This document shows positions 1 through 8,190 of a stretch of 64,000 nt of DNA, in pieces. Source of the stretch: a virus. The translations under genes and the position numbers were made by a program. Location of the stretch: IMG/VR virus record IMGVR_UViG_3300042519_002574, positions 1 to 64,000 of that record. One strand, given 5' to 3'. Position 1 is the stretch's first letter. Every line of letters starts with the position of its first letter. The notes beneath the pieces were generated by a model, which had not been told where the DNA came from, did no database searches, and worked only from the letters and a program-made list of their open reading frames with translations.

Positions 1-2
1 TT

Positions 3-299
3 AAACGTGAATTACCTTTAACTAGTTATGATGGCGCAAGCTATGAGCATCCTGGAATCACTGAAATAACTGATGCTAACATAACTCATGATCCAGTAAC
101 TGCACAAGACTATATTCGTGATAATGGGTTCGCGCTAACTCAATTACAAGTTAATCAAGTTACAAGACGTACTGCAACTGTGTATCGCGTCAGCAAAGGT
201 AGATCACCCATTAAAGGTAATAAGGTTTATGATAAAAGATATCGCTATGCTGATAATGATGTAGCTTATATTGTAGCTGCAATTAAATCAGTAATGTAG
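3..299 (+). CDS. Hypothetical protein, 5' end outside window
   Basis: An open frame runs from the left edge of the window to a TAG stop, giving 98 visible residues. The start lies upstream, outside the window. The visible part is polar, with a basic stretch around TRRTATVYRVSKGRS near its middle, and it ends in VAAIKSVM. I recognise no family. It is read in the same direction as the following genes, and a hairpin follows it directly, so it may be the last gene of an upstream operon. Confidence 0.6.
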   Translation, partial: KRELPLTSYDGASYEHPGITEITDANITHDPVTAQDYIRDNGFALTQLQVNQVTRRTATVYRVSKGRSPIKGNKVYDKRYRYADNDVAYIVAAIKSVM

Positions 300-306
300 A
301 ACTTAT

Positions 307-325
307 GAGCTAGTTTATCTAGCTC
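307..325 (+). terminator. Hairpin after the first gene, possible terminator
   Basis: A perfect 7-bp inverted repeat (GAGCTAG, loop TTTAT, CTAGCTC) lies eight bases after the stop of the partial gene. It is followed by only a weak T run, so termination is plausible but not certain. Confidence 0.4.
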
Positions 326-332
326 TATTAAA

Positions 333-647
333 ATGAAAATAGGTTTTAAGTTCAATAGAACTATTTATCCAGATACGCCCAAGTATGTATTACGTGATAT
401 TTATGTAAGAAAACAGTGGCATGATAAATGTATAACTGACATAGATTTTACAGTTAATCTATTTAATCAAGTTCTTAAATGGATGTATTTGGGCAATCCA
501 GATAACTTAGTGTTAGATGAATATGTTGGTATAACTGTTGATGATGTTTACATTAATGATGCTGTAGATGAATACTTAATTAATAATCAATATAATAATG
601 ACTTTTATTATATTGATTTAACAACTGGAGATATTACAAGCGTATGA
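333..647 (+). CDS. Hypothetical protein, 104 aa
   Basis: A small acidic protein rich in Asp, Asn and Tyr, with no recognised domain, signal peptide or membrane segment. The C-terminal half is tyrosine rich (DVYINDAVDEYL and YYIDLTTGDI). It overlaps the next gene by ATGA, which suggests translational coupling in a two-gene unit closed by the hairpin at 951. Its function is unknown. Confidence 0.6.
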   Translation: MKIGFKFNRTIYPDTPKYVLRDIYVRKQWHDKCITDIDFTVNLFNQVLKWMYLGNPDNLVLDEYVGITVDDVYINDAVDEYLINNQYNNDFYYIDLTTGDITSV

Positions 648-940
648 TAGTTACACTTAATCCCGCCATTAATTCAACAACACTATTCTATGATAGTGAT
701 GGTAATAACGTTGATTGGAACGTGCGATATTCATTAACTAATAATAGTGAGTTATTACATAAGTTAGTTAACTTCAAGTTAAGTTATCTACTTATTAATG
801 AGTTAACTAGACGTGAGTTAATTGAGTTTCATTTAACTGGATTTAACTTAGTTAAGTTACTTAATGCTACAGATACTAAGTTTAAGTATAGATACTACTT
901 GAACTGGTTTAGTTTAGTTAAGTTAGTATTGTTTAAATAA
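644..940 (+). CDS. Hypothetical protein, 98 aa
   Basis: A Leu- and Asn-rich protein of unknown family. Its start codon overlaps the stop of the preceding gene (ATGA). The second half is rich in leucine and basic residues and ends in FSLVKLVLFK, but no clear membrane segment stands out. A GAGTCAG/CTGACTC hairpin follows the stop. No function can be assigned. Confidence 0.55.
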   Translation: MIVTLNPAINSTTLFYDSDGNNVDWNVRYSLTNNSELLHKLVNFKLSYLLINELTRRELIEFHLTGFNLVKLLNATDTKFKYRYYLNWFSLVKLVLFK

Positions 941-950
941 CTTAGTTTAA

Positions 951-971
951 GAGTCAGTTAAATCCTGACTC
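951..971 (+). terminator. Hairpin after the two hypothetical genes
   Basis: A 7-bp perfect stem (GAGTCAG and CTGACTC, 7-nt loop) lies 10 nt downstream of a stop codon and is followed by TATTA. It is probably a transcription terminator or an RNA 3' end. The short T run lowers confidence. Confidence 0.5.
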
Positions 972-998
972 TATTACCTTAATTGGAGTTCATTAATT

Positions 999-1280
999 AT
1001 GGATGTTAAAGAAAGAATGTTATCTCTATGTAAACAAGCATTAGATAAATGGGGTAATGATGTACAGTTAATTAAAGTAGTAGAAGAGTTAACTGAGTTA
1101 TCATTAGAAGTACAACATTTACGTTATGGTAAATCTGACATTTATGAAGTTAAAAATGAATTAGCTGATGTAATGATAATGCTTAATCAGTTAATGATGA
1201 TGCTTGAAATAACTAATGATGATTTAGAAGTAGTTATTGATAGTAAGTTAAATAAATTAGATAAGAAGTTAAGTGAATAA
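999..1280 (+). CDS. MazG-like nucleotide pyrophosphohydrolase
   Basis: A 93-residue all-helical protein with the MazG/dUTPase-superfamily signature: EELTELSLEVQ at about residues 29-39 and the metal-binding helix NELADVMIMLNQL at about residues 53-65. The family hydrolyses NTPs or dNTPs to NMP and pyrophosphate, and in phages it is thought to adjust nucleotide or alarmone pools. The length fits a single-domain phage MazG. ATG is preceded by TTGGAG. A second MazG-like protein is encoded at 27709. The substrate cannot be told from sequence. Confidence 0.8.
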   Translation: MDVKERMLSLCKQALDKWGNDVQLIKVVEELTELSLEVQHLRYGKSDIYEVKNELADVMIMLNQLMMMLEITNDDLEVVIDSKLNKLDKKLSE

Positions 1281-1354
1281 TATGTTTTATACATGAAATC
1301 AATAATAATTTAAATACTAAATCCTTTTTTTCTTACCTTACAGAGATTTTATTT

Positions 1355-2137
1355 ATGTCAGAATTACAGTTGTTTAATTTTCAAGATAATCGAGTTAGAG
1401 TAGTTGAGATTGATAGCAATCCCTGGTTTGTAGCTGCTGATGTGTTCAAGGCATTAGATATTGCATGGACAGGTTCTCAATCATTAGATAAAATTAGTGA
1501 CGTATGGAAGGCTCAGTATGATGATGTATCATCTCAGGAAACTCCTGGCCTAGTACAAATACCTAATAACACTTGGTTAATAAATGAACCTGGTGTTTAT
1601 AAAATTGCATTCCGTAGTAATAAACCTGAAGCTGAAGCATTTACAAATTATGTAGCTGAGGTGATTCTTCCTAGTGTAAGAAAACAAGGGTATTATGTTT
1701 CAGATACTAAAGATGTGTTATTATCTGCAATAGCTGAATTAACTAAATCAGTAACTCAAATTAAAACTGATTATTCTGATCAAGTTAAATATCTAATTGA
1801 AAGTAATGTAGTTAAAGATGAACAAATAACTCAATTAAATAATCAACATAATGCGCTACAGGAAGTATTAAATCTATATCCTGGTTTAGATAAAGCATTA
1901 CAAGAGTTTCAGTTAATTGAGGAAACTACAGAATCATTTATATTGAAGGATTACTTACTTGATCATGCAATTAACTTAGATAAAGGTCAACGTATAAGAG
2001 CGGGACAACTCGTATCAGCGTGGCTTAATCTATCACAACAACAACCACTATTTAAACTTAATGGTAATTCATTGTATACTGCTAAACACATACCATTAAT
2101 TAAGTTAGCTATTGAATACATATTTGGATGGAATTAA
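1355..2137 (+). CDS. Bro-N domain protein, antirepressor-like
   Basis: The first 120 residues match the Bro-N fold of phage antirepressors and baculovirus BRO proteins: NPWFVAADVFKALDI near residues 22-36, then WLINEPGVYKIAFRSNKPEA, then FTNYVAEVILPSVRKQGYY. This domain binds DNA. The middle is a charged coiled-coil-like region (about residues 120-180), and the C-terminal part (QRIRAGQLVSAWL onwards) is unassigned. A copy of the iterated word (complement strand, near 1325) sits 20 nt upstream of the start. The role is probably regulation of phage or host genes, inferred only from the domain. Confidence 0.8.
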   Translation: MSELQLFNFQDNRVRVVEIDSNPWFVAADVFKALDIAWTGSQSLDKISDVWKAQYDDVSSQETPGLVQIPNNTWLINEPGVYKIAFRSNKPEAEAFTNYVAEVILPSVRKQGYYVSDTKDVLLSAIAELTKSVTQIKTDYSDQVKYLIESNVVKDEQITQLNNQHNALQEVLNLYPGLDKALQEFQLIEETTESFILKDYLLDHAINLDKGQRIRAGQLVSAWLNLSQQQPLFKLNGNSLYTAKHIPLIKLAIEYIFGWN

Positions 2138-2139
2138 TC

Positions 2140-2352
2140 ATGTTAGATAAAGCATTAGAATTACTAGAAGAAGTTAACTTACTAATTACTAATGGATGGA
2201 TAAGTATCATTGCTATTAGTAAAGATTTCTTCGTAATTAAACGTATAAGAAATTGGAAAGAAGAGTTTATTGAATGTGAATCTCAAGATAAATTGATTGC
2301 TGAATTAATTAAATTGAAAGAAGCTATTGTAATTGAAACAACTGAAGATTAA
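2140..2352 (+). CDS. Hypothetical protein, about 70 aa
   Basis: A small Leu-, Ile- and Glu-rich, probably helical protein. Two in-frame ATGs exist. The one at 2128 overlaps the Bro-N gene; the one at 2140 follows its stop directly and is preferred. It lies 6 nt upstream of the RNR start, so it probably belongs to the same transcript. No family was recognised. Confidence 0.55.
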   Translation: MLDKALELLEEVNLLITNGWISIIAISKDFFVIKRIRNWKEEFIECESQDKLIAELIKLKEAIVIETTED

Positions 2353-2358
2353 ATAACT

Positions 2359-4563
2359 ATGACAATTAATACCAAAGACTACTACAATTTGATTGCGCCC
2401 CAATATATTACTTGGGATTTTTATTCTAAATACATTTTATTAGAACCTCCCTTTGGTGAACTAGGATTACCTGTTTTCTTACGCACTTACAGTAGATTTA
2501 TTAAAGAATTAAATAGACGTGAGAAATGGTGTGAAACAATTCTTCGTAATATTGAATACTCATTATCATTAGATAATATTTCATCTGATGATAGTAAGAA
2601 AAAAGAAGCAGAATCTTTATTTGAGATGATGTTTAATATGCGAGGGTTTCCAAGTGGTAGATCATTATGGACTGCGGGAACACCTCAAACAACTAAAGAT
2701 CCTAGTAGTAGTTGGAATTGTACATTTAAAGTAATTGATAATTTAAGTGCATTTAGTGAAATCTTCTATTGGTTATTAATTGGAGCAGGAACTGGATTTA
2801 GTGTTGAAAATAAATACATTAGTAAATTACCTAAGTTTAATCCTGATATTACAATTAAACATGATGATTACTTTTATTTAAAAGATGATGAAGATGGAAG
2901 TCATTTAGTATTAACTAAAGATGATATTAATCCTAATTACATTTATTTAAGTCCTAAATCTATTATTAATGATGATGATAACTTTATTAATGAAGATTTA
3001 TCTACTTACACTAACGCTAAGTTAACTATTGGTGATAGTAAAGAAGATTGGTGTAATGCTCTACGTTGTTTCTTACACTTATTAACTTATTCTAATATTA
3101 AGACGATTACGTTTAATTACAATTTAATTCGTCCTGAAGGAACGTTAATTAAAACATTTGGTGGTAGAGCTAGTGGACATAAAGCTCTATTGGAGATGTT
3201 TAATAACATATTAATGATTATTAAACGTTGTAATGGTGTATTAGATTCAGTTGGTGTACTTGATATAGCTAATTCAATTGGATTAAACGTAGTGTCAGGT
3301 GGCGTTCGTAGAACTGCTGAAATTGGATTAGGTGATGCTAATGATAATAATTTTATTACAGCTAAGTTGAACCTATATGATGATCCAGATAAAGTTCAGT
3401 ATAGAGCTATTAGATCAATGTCAAACAACTCTATATTGTTTTACGAAAATCCTGGATTAGATAAAATTAAAGATGTAATGACATCAATTAAATCAAATGG
3501 AGAACCTGGATTCTGGATTATAGGTAATGCGAACTTATTAGCAGAATCACCTATCGCTGGAACAAATCCTTGTGCCGAAGCGGGTTTAGACGATGGACAG
3601 TCATGTAATCTCACAACTAAGAACGTTAAAGCTCACGTATATTTTAATAAGAAAACTAAGAAATGGGAATATGATTGGGAATTAGGTAAGAAAACAATTG
3701 AACTTATTACTAGAATTGGTTCACGTCAAACTACTGCTACACAGTGGCATCCAAGATGGGATGAACTTCAGAAGAGAGATAGATTACTTGGTGTATCTAT
3801 GACTGGTTTAATGGATGCTTTTGATCTACTAGAATGGGATACAGAACAACAAGAATACTATTTTAAATGGGTTAAACTAATAGCTATTAATGCTGCAAAT
3901 GAATATCATAATTATCTTGGTATTAATAGAAGCACTAGAGTTACGTTAATGAAACCTGAAGGTACTATTAGTCAATTACCTACTGTTTCATCGGGTATTC
4001 ATAGAGCATATTCACCTTATTACTTACGTCGAGTTAGATTTAGTAAAACAGATCCACTAGCTAGAGTATTATTAAATCTAGGATTAACTCCAGTTCCTGA
4101 AAACAATCAAGGTGATAGTTTATTTGCCAGTGAATGTACTACTTGGGTTTTTACATTCCCAATTAAAACTAATACCACAATTAGAGCTATTGATGAATCT
4201 GCCATAGATCAATTAGAACGATATAAGTTAGCTCAAGTTAATTATGCTGATAGAGGTCATAACATATCAGCTACTATTACATTAGCTCCAGATGAATATG
4301 ATATTGCCGCAAATTGGATAAATGATAATTGGAATGACATTATAGGTGTTTCATTTCTACCTAGATTTGATCCAATTAGCGATGGTAAAGCATCATATCC
4401 ATTAATGCCGTATGAACCAATTACAGAATACGAATATCACAATCTATTTAATGTTAAGTTAACTGAAACAGAGTTAATCGAAATATTAGCTAAAATTGAG
4501 AATAAGTATGAAGAACAATCGTTAGATAGTAGCTGTTCAACAGGAGCTTGTCCGATAAGATGA
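2359..4563 (+). CDS. nrdJ: Adenosylcobalamin-dependent (class II) ribonucleotide reductase, monomeric
   Basis: Reduces ribonucleotides (triphosphates in the monomeric subclass) to deoxyribonucleotides using coenzyme B12, supplying dNTPs for phage DNA synthesis. At 734 residues it is close to the 739 of the Lactobacillus leichmannii enzyme. Expected residues are visible: C121 (first redox cysteine, WNCTFK), N403, C405 and E407 in NPCAEAG (thiyl radical site), C416 in SCNLTT (second redox cysteine, with the same 11-residue spacing as in the model enzyme), and C726/C731 in the tail CSTGACPIR, which re-reduces the active site. No separate radical-generating subunit is needed. Monomeric class II enzymes are typical of filamentous cyanobacteria, which supports the host inference. 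An iterated GTAAGAAAAAAG word lies inside the gene near 2594. The stop overlaps the next start (ATGA). Confidence 0.95.
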   Translation: MTINTKDYYNLIAPQYITWDFYSKYILLEPPFGELGLPVFLRTYSRFIKELNRREKWCETILRNIEYSLSLDNISSDDSKKKEAESLFEMMFNMRGFPSGRSLWTAGTPQTTKDPSSSWNCTFKVIDNLSAFSEIFYWLLIGAGTGFSVENKYISKLPKFNPDITIKHDDYFYLKDDEDGSHLVLTKDDINPNYIYLSPKSIINDDDNFINEDLSTYTNAKLTIGDSKEDWCNALRCFLHLLTYSNIKTITFNYNLIRPEGTLIKTFGGRASGHKALLEMFNNILMIIKRCNGVLDSVGVLDIANSIGLNVVSGGVRRTAEIGLGDANDNNFITAKLNLYDDPDKVQYRAIRSMSNNSILFYENPGLDKIKDVMTSIKSNGEPGFWIIGNANLLAESPIAGTNPCAEAGLDDGQSCNLTTKNVKAHVYFNKKTKKWEYDWELGKKTIELITRIGSRQTTATQWHPRWDELQKRDRLLGVSMTGLMDAFDLLEWDTEQQEYYFKWVKLIAINAANEYHNYLGINRSTRVTLMKPEGTISQLPTVSSGIHRAYSPYYLRRVRFSKTDPLARVLLNLGLTPVPENNQGDSLFASECTTWVFTFPIKTNTTIRAIDESAIDQLERYKLAQVNYADRGHNISATITLAPDEYDIAANWINDNWNDIIGVSFLPRFDPISDGKASYPLMPYEPITEYEYHNLFNVKLTETELIEILAKIENKYEEQSLDSSCSTGACPIR

Positions 4564-5201
4564 ATAAACGTATAACTGCCACATATAAAAACGGACATGG
4601 AGATCGTGGTTTATCTCCTTTAATGAATGGTCATATTGTTCGTAAAGATGATCCAAGTTGTTTAATCTACAGTGAAATTGAACATCTTAATAATTTAATA
4701 ACTGAAGTATTAAATACCTTTGATATTAAATACAATAAGCTATTTGAACAACTCAACTGGCTTAAAGTTAATAGCTTTAGTATTAGTAGTTTCTGTTTTA
4801 TGAAAGGTGATTCTACTAAACACAACTTATCTATTGAATTTAATGATGAATTAGAATCGTTAGTTAATGAACTTAAGTTAGATAAACAAATAGGAGAAGC
4901 ATCTGATTTCATTATTCACAATAAGATTAAATACATTAAGTTAGATGCAATTAGAATTAGAATACGTGATGTAGAACGTGCATTCACTACGTGGCGTAAT
5001 CATGAGTTAGTAGTTAATAATTTAATGGAGTTGTTAGTTGATGATCCAATTCATGCACAACAAGTTATTATTGCAATTAACGCTTACGGCGGTTTCCTTA
5101 ATAGATTATCTACATTTATCTGGTTAACTACTAGAATGGAATCACTGTTATCTGGTGATTACGATAGTCAAGAATACTGGCAAGGTCAAATAGTCAAATA
5201 A
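4560..5201 (+). CDS. Hypothetical protein, 213 aa
   Basis: Translation probably starts at the ATG overlapping the RNR stop codon; a TTG 12 nt upstream is an alternative. The protein is mixed alpha/beta with a charged N-terminus (NGHGDRGLSP) and helical segments such as NNLMELLVDDPIHAQQVI. No known motif was found. Coupling to the RNR suggests expression with nucleotide metabolism, but nothing in the sequence shows a function. Confidence 0.6.
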   Translation: MNKRITATYKNGHGDRGLSPLMNGHIVRKDDPSCLIYSEIEHLNNLITEVLNTFDIKYNKLFEQLNWLKVNSFSISSFCFMKGDSTKHNLSIEFNDELESLVNELKLDKQIGEASDFIIHNKIKYIKLDAIRIRIRDVERAFTTWRNHELVVNNLMELLVDDPIHAQQVIIAINAYGGFLNRLSTFIWLTTRMESLLSGDYDSQEYWQGQIVK

Positions 5202-5259
5202 ACAATCAGGTGGTTAATAACATAATAGTTGTTGCCACCTTACACAATTGGAGAATTAT

Positions 5260-5637
5260 ATGAACTTAACATTTGAATACGAAGGTAAACTATATCAAAT
5301 TGAATTGAACGCTGAACAGATTACTCGCTATGAAAAATACAATGTTGTAGAAGCAGATGTATTAATAGCAGATAAAGAGTTTGTTCGTGTTGAATGGTTA
5401 TTTGATAAAGATAAACAGGTAAGAAAAACTAGTGTATTTGAAATGCGCGAACTTAATATACCTACATTAATTGATAAAGAAAAGTTAGCTTATATTGAAT
5501 TACTAACTCAATATGGATTAGAAGATGACACTAAATCACGTCAACTGTGGGGTAAGTGTTATGAGTTAGGTCATAGTGCGGGACTAGATGAATGTGTTAG
5601 TTATTTCCATCAGTTAGTAGAGTTAATACAGAATTAA
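5260..5637 (+). CDS. Hypothetical protein, 125 aa
   Basis: The chosen ATG is preceded by GGAG at 9-10 nt spacing, a good ribosome site; the frame also opens at a TTG 12 nt earlier. The first half has beta-strand character (LTFEYEGKLYQIEL), the second half is helical and ends YFHQLVELIQN. No recognised family. The spacer upstream (5210-5245) contains an AGGTGG/CCACCT inverted repeat with a long loop. Confidence 0.55.
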   Translation: MNLTFEYEGKLYQIELNAEQITRYEKYNVVEADVLIADKEFVRVEWLFDKDKQVRKTSVFEMRELNIPTLIDKEKLAYIELLTQYGLEDDTKSRQLWGKCYELGHSAGLDECVSYFHQLVELIQN

Positions 5638-5638
5638 T

Positions 5639-6307
5639 ATGCAGAATCTATATAATGTCAATGGTTTAATGTTCTGGTCACAAGAAGAGATACTATTACG
5701 CGATAGTATTAAAAATCTAATTGTAAGTGAGTTAACTACAACACTTAAATCCGCCAATAGTGCATTTGAGTTAATTCAAGTTGAAGCACCATTATTAACT
5801 CCATCTAATTTAATTAACGCTAACTATACTAGCGATGATGTATTTCAATTAGATGACTTAACTCTACGTCCAGAAACTACAATGGGTAGTTATGTCTATG
5901 CAGAACACTTATTAAATCCACATAATAAACGTAAGGTTAGATTACCTCTAGTTGTATGGCAACATGGTAAGTCATTTAGAATTGAACAAGATAAAACAGT
6001 TAGTAATATGAGACTTAAAGAGTTCTATCAACTTGAGTTTCAAATTATCTATTCATCTAATACTAAGATGGATTATTCAACGTTAGTTATACCATCAATA
6101 CAACGTATATTAACTAAGTTACTTGGTGAAACTAGAACTGAAGATAGTGATAGATTACCAAGTTATTCAACTAGAACAGTTGATGTAATTCATGCGGCAA
6201 CTAACATGGAGATATGTTCAATATCTAATAGAACTGATTATGAAGATAATAAAGTTCTAGAAGTTGCGATTGGTACTGATAGATGTGTTTACTTATTTAA
6301 TAACTAA
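5639..6307 (+). CDS. Glycyl-tRNA-synthetase-like class II aaRS core protein
   Basis: Several stretches follow the catalytic core of glycyl-tRNA synthetase in the right order: VEAPLLTPSNLINAN (compare TPILTP in GlyRS), LRPETTMGSYVYAEHLL (motif like LRPETAQG), LPLVVWQHGKSFRIE, MRLKEFYQLEFQI (motif-2 region), ISNRTDYED and IGTDRCVYLF (motif-3-like). At 222 residues it lacks the anticodon-binding domain and most insertions, so it is unlikely to be a complete synthetase. Known stand-alone relatives of this fold include the accessory subunit of mitochondrial DNA polymerase and amidotransfer or modification enzymes. The role here is unknown. It sits at the end of the RNR operon and is closed by a bidirectional terminator. 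Confidence 0.7.
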   Translation: MQNLYNVNGLMFWSQEEILLRDSIKNLIVSELTTTLKSANSAFELIQVEAPLLTPSNLINANYTSDDVFQLDDLTLRPETTMGSYVYAEHLLNPHNKRKVRLPLVVWQHGKSFRIEQDKTVSNMRLKEFYQLEFQIIYSSNTKMDYSTLVIPSIQRILTKLLGETRTEDSDRLPSYSTRTVDVIHAATNMEICSISNRTDYEDNKVLEVAIGTDRCVYLFNN

Positions 6308-6315
6308 CAATAAAA

Positions 6316-6338
6316 AAGAGGTGTAATTAACACCTCTT
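6316..6338. terminator. Bidirectional terminator between convergent genes
   Basis: An 8-bp perfect stem (AAGAGGTG and CACCTCTT, 7-nt loop) with A-rich sequence on the left and TTAATAAG on the right separates the GlyRS-like gene (+) from the regulator gene (-). Confidence 0.8.
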
Positions 6339-6348
6339 AATAAGTTAT

Positions 6349-7200
6349 TTAATCTTCTATATTAGGAAACATCTTATCTTTAAACTTCTCATAAGCTGCT
6401 TCCATTATATAGAAGTCAATATTACGATAACCCCAACCTTCTTTAACTTTAACTGTTTTATTAGGTTTATTTTTGCGAGGTTTAGTAACATATTTAATTT
6501 GAGGATTTTTACCTGTTAATGTTTTATAGGTTTGAGCTACTAGATGTCCAAAGCTAATATAACCACCTCTAGTTAATTTAACACCTTTAGATGTTAACCA
6601 ATCTTTACCAGAATAAAGACAATCATCTATTAGCATTAATTGATTAGTTGATGCTAATCCATCATTAATATGTTTAGCTCCTGGATATAAAGTTACAGTA
6701 ATACCATCAAGACGTTCTAGTTTTTCTACTTTAGTTTTAACTATTTCTAAATTTTGATCTAGTTTGCGTAAAGTACGCAATATCTCATTGTCTTGTTCTT
6801 CTACTGTAAAATGTGTAATTTCTTTAACCCAACAATTAAAACCTTGTTTAGCAAAAAGAAATAATGACTTAGTAGCTGTTATATTTTTACGTTCAATTGC
6901 GTAATAACTAATAATTGTTACAGCAGCTTCTTCAGTGATAATCATTGCATTATCAGATCCTAGCGCGGAGGTGTTGAAAACCTTACCCCATATAGGTTGT
7001 AGAGATTCTGGTATTGTTTCGCGGGGAGTCCCATTTTGACAATCTTCCATTAATTTATTCTTACCAGAAAATAAACTCCCCTTTTCACTTAACCCTAGTA
7101 ACCGTTCTAATCCTGATATACTAATTCCTGTTTGTTTACCATCATTGGAAATATAAAAGGTAATTCCATTATCAGACTTAACAGGTGTTACAATGTCCAT
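6349..7200 (-). CDS. Regulator-like protein, paralogue 1 of 3
   Basis: A 283-residue protein paralogous to those at 29539-30393 and 44685-45503. Shared features in order: a beta start (FYISNDGKQTGISISGL) leading into an HTH-like stretch (ERLLGLSEKG), a SLQPIWGKVF motif, an ITEEAAVTIISYYAIE segment, and FAKQGFNCWVKEIT near residue 120. A variable C-terminal domain follows. From memory, proteins with this ISxSGL ... KGFxxWVKEIT pattern are common in cyanobacteria and their plasmids, but their function is not established. DNA binding is an inference from the HTH-like N-terminus. It is transcribed alone, with its own promoter and an inverted repeat upstream. Confidence 0.65.
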   Translation of the reverse strand: MDIVTPVKSDNGITFYISNDGKQTGISISGLERLLGLSEKGSLFSGKNKLMEDCQNGTPRETIPESLQPIWGKVFNTSALGSDNAMIITEEAAVTIISYYAIERKNITATKSLFLFAKQGFNCWVKEITHFTVEEQDNEILRTLRKLDQNLEIVKTKVEKLERLDGITVTLYPGAKHINDGLASTNQLMLIDDCLYSGKDWLTSKGVKLTRGGYISFGHLVAQTYKTLTGKNPQIKYVTKPRKNKPNKTVKVKEGWGYRNIDFYIMEAAYEKFKDKMFPNIED

Positions 7201-7227
7201 AGTTAATCAACTCAATATATAAATGAT

Positions 7228-7283
7228 AAGACAGTTTACTCGCTGTCTTTTTCATTATAAACATAAATAGTTAGAAATAACAA
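7228..7283 (-). promoter_or_regulatory. Promoter and operator-like inverted repeat for the 6.3-kb regulator
   Basis: On the - strand, TTGTTA (7278-7283) and TATAAT (7254-7259) form a sigma-70-like promoter with an 18-bp spacer. Immediately downstream lies a 7-bp inverted repeat, AAGACAG/CTGTCTT (7228-7249). This could be an operator for autoregulation. A + strand terminator is possible because a T run follows in that direction, but there is no obvious + strand transcript to stop. Confidence 0.55.
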
Positions 7284-7301
7284 GTAATGTTAAAGGAACT
7301 T

Positions 7302-7880
7302 ATGACAATTGACTTCATCCTCAAATCCGCCGCATCAGTAGATACAGTACGTCAGATAATGAATGTAACTGGTAGTAGACGTGAGAATGTAGCTGAACAT
7401 ACGTTTACTATGGTTATGATGTGTGTAACTATGCTAGATGACCGAGTAACTAATGATCAACTACTGCACATCATTAAGTTATGTCTAGTACACGATCTAG
7501 GTGAAATAAATGCGGGTGATGTAAACTTTGATGACCATACTGATGAACACGATACTCAAGAGGAATTGGCGGCACTCAACCTTTTTTCTTACCTTGAATC
7601 ATCTCTCATAGCTGAGTATTCTAATCTATGGTATGAATTTAAGAACCAGTTAACTATTGAAGCTAAGTATGCTAAAGCTATTGATAAATTAGCTGGTAGT
7701 ATGCTGGTCTATTCTCATCTAGTTAATGGTACTGCTCCACCGATGTGGAAACAAGTTAGTGCTTCATCAATTAGAAATAAGATAGCTGTGTACATTGATG
7801 AGATGTTACCTGAATACAGCTATATAACTGAGTATTGTATTACTGAAGGAATTAAGAGAGGATTAGTGCAAGATGAATAA
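7302..7880 (+). CDS. HD-domain phosphohydrolase, 5'-nucleotidase-like
   Basis: An HD-superfamily metal-dependent phosphohydrolase of the YfbR/HDDC2 type. Visible motifs are ENVAEHTFTMVMM (first histidine), CLVHDLGEINAGDV (the HD pair) and YAKAIDKLAGSM (C-terminal aspartate). YfbR-type enzymes dephosphorylate deoxynucleoside 5'-monophosphates, which fits the surrounding nucleotide genes. The start at 7302 has AAGGA five bases upstream; an in-frame ATG at 7287 would add five residues. A complement copy of the iterated word lies inside the gene near 7582, encoding the LFSYLE region. Confidence 0.8.
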   Translation: MTIDFILKSAASVDTVRQIMNVTGSRRENVAEHTFTMVMMCVTMLDDRVTNDQLLHIIKLCLVHDLGEINAGDVNFDDHTDEHDTQEELAALNLFSYLESSLIAEYSNLWYEFKNQLTIEAKYAKAIDKLAGSMLVYSHLVNGTAPPMWKQVSASSIRNKIAVYIDEMLPEYSYITEYCITEGIKRGLVQDE

Positions 7881-7986
7881 GTTACCTGATACAACTGATG
7901 AATGTTTAGTTCAAATAGAATATGAAAGCGGTAAGAAAATATATCTATTAGCTAATAGATATAGATTACAGATGGATAGACTCTGA
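7873..7986 (+). CDS. Small hypothetical protein, 37 aa
   Basis: The ATG overlaps the end of the HD gene by 8 nt. It encodes a 37-residue mixed-charge peptide containing IEYESGKKIYLLANRYRL. It contains the iterated GTAAGAAAA word at 7931. Coupled small genes of this kind are common in phages. Coding status is uncertain. Confidence 0.4.
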   Translation: MNKLPDTTDECLVQIEYESGKKIYLLANRYRLQMDRL

Positions 7987-8043
7987 TTTAGAAGTTATTG
8001 AACAAAATGTACTTAATTGGACTTATTGTAAGGATGTGTTCCC

Positions 8044-8190
8044 ATGCGACGACAACTAATTGAGTTATTAATTAATGACATTCCAGGTATTGATAGTGTT
8101 GCAGTAATATTAACGTTTTTAATTGCAGCACCTATCATCATCTATCTCCTATATTTAATAGTAGATACATTAAAGTCACATAATAAATAA
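8044..8190 (+). CDS. Small single-pass membrane protein, 48 aa
   Basis: Encodes 48 residues with a strong hydrophobic segment (SVAVILTFLIAAPIIIYLLY, about residues 17-36) and a short charged tail. TAAGGATG lies upstream of the ATG. Its 3' end overlaps the 3' end of the convergent - strand gene by 49 nt. A tiny holin- or membrane-modulating role is possible, but the sequence gives no direct evidence. Confidence 0.5.
   Translation: MRRQLIELLINDIPGIDSVAVILTFLIAAPIIIYLLYLIVDTLKSHNK

Noticed and set aside
1355-2137. Evidence for lysogeny from the Bro-N protein and HTH regulators
   Set aside because: Virulent phages also encode such proteins; no integrase, attachment site or partition system was recognised in the window.
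7228-7249. Hairpin as a + strand terminator
   Set aside because: There is no + strand gene upstream that would need it; its position after a - strand -10 fits an operator or leader structure better, though not exclusively.
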